Below are positions 57,530 to 64,000 of a stretch of 64,000 bases of DNA, piece by piece. The stretch covers positions 17,854,001 through 17,918,000 of the forward strand of contig CM060734.1 in assembly GCA_030704615.1 (NCBI GenBank), read 5' to 3'. The notes beneath the pieces were generated by a model. The model did no database searches and was not told where the DNA came from. It was given only the letters and a program-made list of their open reading frames with translations. Both the position numbers and the translations under genes were made by a program. Position 1 is the first letter of the stretch. Each line of letters begins with the position of its first letter. The stretch is from Takakia lepidozioides (taxonomy: Eukaryota > Streptophyta > Takakiopsida > Takakiales > Takakiaceae).

Positions 57530-57905
57530 TTTCTCATCTGCAGGACCGATACTTCATCCGCCGCGATAGTTCATCCGTCGGTGTAATATTTCATCCGCTG
57601 GTGCGGTTTCATCCGTCGCCGTGATTTTTCATCCGATGGCACGATAGTTAATCCGCTGCCACGATTTCATCCGCTGACGCAGTATCATCCGTCGCCGTGA
57701 TTTTTCATTCGATAGCGCAATAGTTCATCCACTGCCATGATTTCATCCGCTGACGCAGTCTCATCCGTCGCCACGATTTTTTATCCGATAGCGCGATAGT
57801 TCATCCGCTGATGAGATTTCATCCTCTGGCGCAGTTTCATTCATTGCAACCGATTCTCATCCAGGAGTGCCGATTTTCATCCACTGGCTCAATAGTTCAT
57901 CCGAT
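57530..57905. repeat. Minisatellite 2, CATCCG-rich units
   Basis: TTTCATCCGCTGACGCAGT(A/C)TCATCCGTCGCC(G/A)(T/C)GATTTTT(C/T)AT(C/T)CGATAGCGC(A/G)ATAGTTCATCC(G/A)CTG repeats with a higher-order period near 79 bp, built from smaller CATCCGxxG modules. Confidence 0.75.
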
Positions 57906-57939
57906 TGGACAATGGTGGTGCTCCAAACTCAGGGGCAAT

Positions 57940-58068
57940 GTTCCCATGCGTTCCTATGCGTTCCCACGAGTTCCCAAGGAGTTCCCAAACGTTCTCACGC
58001 GTTCCCTTGAGTTCCCAAAGAGTTCACATACGTTCCCAAGCGTTCCCACGCGTTCCCAAGTGCACAAA
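57940..58068. repeat. Minisatellite 3, GTTCCCAAG-type decamers
   Basis: About a dozen 10 bp units (CGTTCCCAAG, CGTTCCCACG, AGTTCCCAAA and similar). It directly adjoins the first exon-like coding DNA at 58080. Confidence 0.75.
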
Positions 58069-58074
58069 GGGTCA

Positions 58075-59475
58075 ACTGACAAAGATTCTTTGTTGCTTGA
58101 GTGTAGATTACTTGTTGAGCGCACGGAGGTCTCTGAAGGAGGGGAGGGTGCCGTTTCAAAGAATGATAGAACCAATGCTTTAATGAGGGCTAATAGCTCA
58201 GCCAAAATTGAAGCTGCCAAGGTCAAGAAAGAGAGAATAGTTGCAGGTCTTCCTCCCACGGTGATTTTGACGAACCTCAAAGGAGCCCCGTATGGTCAGA
58301 CCCGGAATGTATGGCACGCTGCCCTTAAAGGACAGGCTTATCGCAAGCTAGATTGTTCCCTTGCCATCAACAACCAACCTGATGAAGTTGTATACGAAAT
58401 TAGAGATCACCTGGCTAAGCTATTTTCATATACGCCGCACGAGTTAAAAGACTTCCACCTAAAACAAACAATTGGCAGAATAATGAAGAGCCAGCGTTAT
58501 GAAGCACACACTGCGTGGTTGGGTGGTAAGGGGAAACCCATTACTGTATCTGACGAGGTATGGAACAAGCTTGTAAGTTACTGGCAGACAGAGGTGTTCC
58601 ACAAAGTGTCGGGCAACATGAAGAAGGCAAATGGTGTAATTCTGAATCCTACCAAGACTGGCCGTGGTGGGAAGGCAATGGTGGAAGCACGCTTGGTAAG
58701 TGGCATCATCACGACTCTGTATTTTGTTCCTCATTGAATTGCTATGTGTATATAGTCAGCCCTCACATTGCTTACTGACTTGTGGCATGGGTTTGTTTGT
58801 GGCATGGATTAATTTGTAGGAAACACTATCAGGGTGCCTTCCTACATTATATGAAATTCAAGAGGGTTCAGTGTCACGGTTGTCAGCTGGGAGTGACAGG
58901 CGGGTAAGTGTGTTTTCCACGTTTGCTAGAGTGGTTGCTGCATCATAGGTTGCTAGGGTTTTTTTCACGGCTTTTGGCCTGGGTTTTCTTTCCAATGGTT
59001 GTTCATGCTAGGTTTTTTGGGTTTGATTCATACTTGGGCAAGTTTTCATGGATTGGCAGGAGGGAAGTCTCGCATATTCTACAATAGTTGGCAGGATGGA
59101 TGGCTTGGACAAACTGGTGGAATCACAAGGACGTGACATGGCAGAATTAAAATTACAGATGCAGAGTATAATTGAGTACCAGAAAGCCATTGTGACGAGA
59201 TTGGGGATTAATCTACCAGGCGCAGGACCAGTGATATCTACGATGGATACGTCTGCTGTGACAGTATCAAAATGTTTGGAATCCCAATTTCAGACGGTAA
59301 CTGGTGCTCACTCTAAGCCCTTATGTCTTCCTGTCACTGATGATCTTTTGAATTTGACCGAGCAGCAGCAGGATACAGGGAAGGCCAGCTGTGAGGTACA
59401 CGTGGAAATTCAGCCCTTGCCACGTACAAAGGCAGTAGCAGTCCAGGGGGCAATGGTGACAGAGCGGCCGGGCAC
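58075..59475 (+). CDS. Multi-exon coding region with plant-transposase-like (Ptta/En-Spm type) segment
   Basis: Exon 1, about 58075-58698, ends at GTAAGT. It contains a Lys-rich helix (AKIEAAKVKKERIVAGLPPT), then WHAALKGQAYRKLDC, then a W-x3-V-x-YW-x-T-x-F segment (EVWNKLVSYWQTEVFHKVSG, then NMKKANGVILNPTKTGRGGK). This resembles the conserved end of plant Transposase_24 proteins. Exon 2, 58820-58902, reads ETLSGCLPTLYEIQEGSVSR and joins in phase 0. Exon 3 from 59060 reads GSLAYSTIVGRMDGLDKLVE, then SQGRDMAELKLQMQSIIEYQ, a coiled-coil-like helix. All three join in one frame with GT-AG introns. The protein start is uncertain because minisatellite lies directly upstream. Its role is unknown. Confidence 0.55.
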
Positions 59476-59499
59476 ACCGATTCTGGTATGCAGGTATGT

Positions 59500-60160
59500 G
59501 GGAGTTTAGATGGGGAGGAAGATGCAGACGGGGACAAAACAAACAAGCAGGTTGCTTTAATTTCTCCTGCTCACATGTTGAAGCCAAATGTCAGTTTACT
59601 TCCTGGACCAACGAGGAAGCATTTACTAATTCTGGACTTAAATGGTCTGTTGTGAATCTTTTCATTCTGCTAATGGGCCTGCATCCCTTCCCAAAGGTTT
59701 TGTGGGGAAGATGTGTGGCAAGAAGATGGTAGTTTTGAGACCACGCTGTTATGACTTTTTGCAAAAGTGTTTTGAACACTTTGAGGTGGCGGTGTGGTCT
59801 TGTTGCCAAGCTCGCAACTTCTTCCCAATGGTGGACTATATTTTTGCAGCCCACACTAACCTGGTTTTCCAGTGGGATGCCCTTCACTGTGACGAGGATC
59901 CAGTCCTCCCATGCCGTAAGGGGTCTGATTCAAAGCCATTATATTTCAAGCCATTATATTATGAGGACACTGTTCTTGTTGATGACACACCAAGAAAGGC
60001 GGCAAACAATCCTCCCTTCAGTAGGATTTTTCCAGAGCCATGGAAGGTGCAACCAGATTCACCAACTGATGAGTATCTAACAGAGGTGTTGTGGTCTTTC
60101 TTGTGGAAGGCATCGAAAAGCTGCCAGTATTCCCAAGTTTTTGGAGTCTCAGCCTGTTTT
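59500..60160 (+). pseudogene. NIF/FCP1-like HAD phosphatase fragment
   Basis: The frame VALISPAHMLKPNVSLLPGP, then TRKHLLILDLNGLL, is followed by a stop. The match resumes after about 45 bases with MVVLRPRCYDFLQKCFEHFE, then VAVWSCCQARNFFPMVDYIF, then TVLVDDTPRKAANNPPFSRI, then FPEPWKVQ. This is the plant NLI-interacting-factor (CTD small phosphatase-like) fold, with DLNGLL at the catalytic motif and VDDTP at the acidic motif. In most HAD phosphatases the first motif is DxDxT, so the second Asp is replaced here, as in several plant members. A frame break at the gap, too short for a normal intron, suggests decay. It follows the transposase-like exons in the same strand and may be a fused or captured part. 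Confidence 0.7.
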
Positions 60161-60414
60161 CGGACAATAACCATACAACACTGCTACTGTGAAGGTACAA
60201 ACATTCTGACAGTGCTCCAGAGGCTACATTTTTGTGGGTTCATTCATTGCATTGCTTTCCTGGATGCTTCTCCTCGGTTGCTTGATTAATGCTAGGTTTT
60301 CTTTGCAGCTTTTCATGTTGGTTTTTTTTGTTTGATTCATACTTGGATTTTGTTTCTATTCACTATTCCTGTTTGCTCATTGCTTTCCTGGTTGATCTCT
60401 GGTCTGTGACACAG

Positions 60415-60535
60415 GAACTTGTGACAAATAAAGGTGATATTGTCGACAAGCCGGTACAGACGAGGGGCAAGAGTGTCAAGCCGGCGAGTAGCCCCCCAAA
60501 AGAGGTCTCACCACCACTAGAGACTGCAAATGGAG
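60415..60535 (+). other. Further exon-like segment
   Basis: Between a CACAG acceptor and a GTAAGTCC donor the frame reads ELVTNKGDIVDKPVQTRGKS, then VKPASSPPKEVSPPLETANG. It is Pro/Ser-rich with no domain. By position it could continue the region starting at 58075. 60160-60414 looks intronic. Confidence 0.4.
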
Positions 60536-60539
60536 TAAG

Positions 60540-61514
60540 TCCAGGCCGTTGTCTTGTCTGTTATATTTTTTCCAACCTTGGGGCTCTCTTTAACTCGCAA
60601 ATGTTGAGTGTCCTAGTCATGTGTATGTCATGGGTTTTCACATCATGTTCTTATAACAATTTCTAAAGCATCTAGATGTTGATGGAAAGTTGATTTCAAC
60701 CTCTTCAATTTCAGCCCTATGGTATGAGTAACGAACTCCACTATGCGAGGCATCACATCATGGAGGTTAGTGACACCCATGACGTACTTGGCAATTGTTT
60801 TCTTTGCTGTGAAAGACAGCTGCTTGGTCATATACTCGGGGGGAAGAGTGTAAGTTAGACAGGCAGTGTTTGTTACTGGGGGAGCAAGCAAAAGAGGAGC
60901 TGAGGTATATAGCTTTTATGGGGGAGAATGTGGGCATATGTAGTTGTGACATAGCATGGAGTGGGGACAAGGTAGTTCTATCCTATTGAGCTTTCTATGG
61001 CATACCCTCTTCTAGCTATCGCATGCACTCATAGTGTTTCCTTCTTTGGTCATAATGCACCTCTTAGAGCTCCCAATCCAGCCCTGCACTTGTCACTTCC
61101 ATAGACATGCTCTTCCCAAGCTTGGGATTGAAATCCCAACTCAAAGCATGCTCTACAAATACACTATTCTGCCCCAAAAAGAAATCAAACTACCTCCACT
61201 CATAGCTCTCCTAGCTTGAAGTTGAAGACTCCCACAAGCTGAAACCATGTTCCACACATGCACCGCTTGCTTCCTTAACACCCGAGCTCTTCTTGAACTC
61301 CTCAAACACTGCAACACTTGCAGAACAAAAGCTTCTTCACAAGCTCTCAAACTTTTCAATGGGGCTCTCCTTGAATACATAAACACCACAAGGTTTTCTT
61401 CTTGCAAACCCTGCAACATTGTAACTTAAGAGCTATCTACCAAGCTCTCTTCCACACACAAGTGCTAACTATGCTAACACCTTGCACTCATAGATGTAAG
61501 CAGGTCTCTTCTAG
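60540..61514. other. Non-coding stretch
   Basis: No gene is recognised. 61030-61500 is C/A-rich with many AAGCTC/GAGCTC-like words. It has the look of a retroelement leader but is unassigned. Confidence 0.35.
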
Positions 61515-61862
61515 TGATACTGAAATGGTGAAAAGAGGAGAAACCACTCTATCACGTTATATAAGTCAAGCCAATGGCACCTTTGCTAAAGGACTCCACC
61601 ATACAGACCTCACCCACTCTCCATCTCAAGTAGTAGAGCTATGGCGGAGAGAGAGGCCTCGGGAGGCTCAACTAGAAGAAGACGAGTCTGCCTACGTCTC
61701 ACGTAGAGATAACCTCCCCATGTCCCAAGTGAGGTTCGCCACCTCACTTGGCACATGGAACCAAATGAAGTCCCAATGCCAACAAAATACAAATATAAAT
61801 GTATAATGTCTTAATTAGTTAGAAATAACTATTTCTAACTAATCACAAATAAAACCATGACA
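61515..61862. repeat. Dispersed 348 bp repeat, copy 2
   Basis: Homologous along its whole length to 43242-43589, from TGATACTGAAATGG to AACCATGACA. It lacks the 76-88 bp direct repeats that flank copy 1, and no target duplication is seen (TCTAG / AGTTT). Confidence 0.7.
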
Positions 61863-62007
61863 AGTTTATGGAACACCACTCATAACACTGAAGAGTTGCA
61901 TTATTCATCGGTAACTGCCTTTATCCAAATTTGGGGGAAGAGGGTTATTACGGCCGATTTTCATATTCTCAGACATTTGAAACGTCCAAGATTACGGTTA
62001 ATATTGA

Positions 62008-62301
62008 GACAGTAAATTTCTAGATGATTATCTAGATAGGGTCAACGAATGGTCAACATATTGGCAGACAATTTGTCAGGATTTTGAGTGGCAATCTGCT
62101 AGTGGCCTGCCCTTTAAGATAAACGTTCTTAAACCTACTGATCCAGCACAGCCCAGTGGATCTCGTTCTGCAAAAAAAACAAAGACATTAAACCATCCAT
62201 TCAACACCGTGTCATACCTTGATGCGAAGAACGCCGTCATCAATGGAACCGACATTAAGTTTGGAGATTTGATCGTAGTGAAATGTCATGTTCGCTACTA
62301 G
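62008..62301 (+). pseudogene. Unrecognised reading frame, 97 residues without ATG
   Basis: Open from just after a TGA: DSKFLDDYLDRVNEWSTYWQ, then INVLKPTDPAQPSGSRSAKK, then NAVINGTDIKFGDLIVVKCH. The composition is convincingly protein-like and ends at TAG. A continuation (HSKKIHDIVFHLLAVKQLMA) follows in the same frame past the TAG. No family is recognised. It may be a fragment of an integrated mobile element. Confidence 0.35.
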
Positions 62302-62613
62302 CGGAATCACTCAAAGAAAATCCACGACATCGTTTTCCATCTTTTGGCAGTCAAACAACTGATGGCAATCGTCACCGGTTCAACGTCCGAAGAATGGCAC
62401 AAAGACATCGTATTTTAAAAACGATCAGTTTTAACTCTTTAGCATCAATAGTGTCTACAAACAAACATTTGATAAAGCCCCTTGTGACATGATATTTTCA
62501 AACAATTTTGTATATTTGTAAATATTTTATAAGTTTTTATTCCCTTACATTCCTTCTCCACCTTTTGGTTGGTTCCCTCCACTTTTGACGCGTCCCTTGT
62601 AGAAGCTTGCTGG

Positions 62614-62800
62614 TTGAAAGACAAAGTATGACGCCTTCCGAAGGAAGCGTAATTTATGGTGTCTCTTCACCCGGAAGGGCTATTGCCTTCCAGCTGAAAG
62701 GTGGACACCTTCATGACACACCAGACCGTGGTTTGAACCCACAACCACATCCAACGTGGTATGTGCCCATTACCACTGGGCTACATGCTGGTTGTCGATA
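62614..62800 (-). repeat. tRNA-derived SINE, family A, copy 2
   Basis: The minus strand gives GTAGCCCAGTGGTAATGGGC (A-box-like) and GTGGGTTCAAACCACGG (B-box-like), then the same body as 4676-4845. The A-box here is closer to a tRNA consensus than in copy 1. Confidence 0.7.
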
Positions 62801-63857
62801 CTTCGTAGTGACGGTCGGCCACTTGATATGACGATAAGATTGCCCTCTACTGTGATCAGTATTCAAATCTCCAGTCCGTTGGATTAGCAACCTCTTCACA
62901 TACCTACTTAGTTGATGGATTTTGTGGAAATGATTAGCATACTATATATATTATGACTGCCGGCATCTACAAGAGCAAAGCCCGACATTTCAAGCAAGAA
63001 TGACAAGGTTCATTCCTGATTCAAGCTTGACAAAGCAAGCAGTGGGGCAGCCTTCATACCAGGTAGACTCAATTTTTTTCCATGCCACATCTTTGATTAC
63101 TTTTGTACTGAGATAGACATGGATGGTCATAATGATCATGTCTAAATTATATTGTAATGAAGTTTCAAGTGTACACTATCTCTGGACAATTTCCAATGTG
63201 TATCGCAAAAGACACCCACCCATTTTCAAAAGCTTTTCAACATGGCATTCCCTGTATGAATTGGGGAGATTGATTACTAGACATGTGCACTGTCCAAGTT
63301 GGAGTACCTTGTCCCTAACTCGTGCTAGATACACACAACACCCTTCTTTTCCAACCAAACACTCCACTTTGGTTAAATTCACACAGAATACAAGGTGATT
63401 GAAGGAGCTTGATCTATTGATCGCAAAGATTAGAAGTTGCACTAGCAACACTGTATTCGTTAAAAGTGGACAATGGCTTGTCCACTTTTATTGTAGGAGA
63501 ATTGAAATGGCGTATCTTCAATAAGAGGTCATAGCCGAATGATGACATGATATTTGTTTGTGTCGACTTTGGCTGAAAGATTTTTTTTTCATTTGCAATG
63601 GAATCGTTGATGATAGTTTTGAGTTTACATCAATACCTTATAACTAAGGTGCGAAGAGTTTTGTCATCACGGGCATGAAACATTGCAAATTTTAAATCTT
63701 TCAATATTTGAGGGTCTTTTATCCATACATCAGACATTTATCTACATGATTATAATATAATATATACATATATTGCAAATATATATTTATGAAAATCATA
63801 AGGGAGAAACATCCATAAAAGTAGATCATAATGCACCCAGGAATTCCCAACCATCTT
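62801..63857. other. AT-rich intergenic DNA
   Basis: No protein-like frame or repeat from elsewhere in the window was found. A short inverted pair (GTGGACAATGGCTTGTCCAC) lies at 63466-63485. Confidence 0.4.
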
Positions 63858-64000
63858 TTATTTCATATATGGCATATTTGGTTTCCATCCTTTCTGTGGA
63901 ACAACATTTGGGATATCCTTCATCCACTTATCATACTCTTCATCACTAAAAAGTCTCCATTTCATTCTTGCCTGCGTCCCATATCGTTCTATTTCTGAGT
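63858..64000 (-). other. Partial unrecognised frame at window edge, 47 residues
   Basis: The minus strand is open from the edge to TAA: SEIERYGTQARMKWRLFSDE, then EYDKWMKDIPNVVPQKGWKP, NMPYMK. The charged and aromatic make-up looks like real protein. Too short to place. Confidence 0.3.

Overview
This is plant nuclear DNA. The one clearly intact gene is a TIME FOR COFFEE (TIC)-type clock regulator with about 17 short-intron exons. Broken copies of plant UPF1, the thylakoid antiporter KEA3, an inositol phosphate kinase and many PLS-type PPR genes lie around it. Short introns, very many degraded PPR copies and dense nested transposons suggest a seedless plant (bryophyte, lycophyte or fern). That placement is inference.

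Layout. 1-4301: the right part of a transposon holding a zinc-finger gene copy and PPR debris. 4.6-8.4 kb: tRNA-derived SINEs and a 1,106 bp inverted-repeat transposon. 8.5-20.5 kb: the TIC homologue. 22.6-34.8 kb: an older inverted-repeat element split by a 9,964 bp transposon with roughly 350 bp terminal inverted repeats (TIRs) and a perfect 6 bp target duplication. That transposon carries a four-exon zinc-finger gene, an inositol kinase fragment and a LINE. 35.3-36.2 kb: a PPR pseudogene. 38.9-42.7 kb: exon fragments of UPF1 and KEA3 joined in one orientation, then LINE tails. 43.6-51.2 kb (continuing at 56.3 kb): a minus-strand Ty3/gypsy retrotransposon. 51,251-56,324: a 5,074 bp TIR transposon loaded with PPR fragments, inserted in the gypsy leader with an 8 bp duplication. 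57.0-60.6 kb: three minisatellites, then multi-exon coding DNA with a plant-transposase-like part and an NIF/FCP1-like phosphatase part. 60.7-64 kb: repeats, a SINE and small unrecognised reading frames.

The most unusual object is the gypsy element. Its polyprotein carries a C5 cytosine DNA methyltransferase domain between protease and reverse transcriptase, with the motif I, IV, VI, VIII and X signatures visible, and a PHD finger after the integrase. It could therefore both write and read chromatin marks. It is now broken by in-frame stops and at least two frameshifts. Five of eight stops are TGA and could come from CGA by C-to-T change at CpG, which would suit an element that was itself methylated.

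The second system is the 6-bp-TSD transposon family. Its TIRs are packed with the palindrome CAATTCAATTGAATTG, and it occurs as a long gene-bearing copy, a short copy, an orphan end and probably a tiny MITE.
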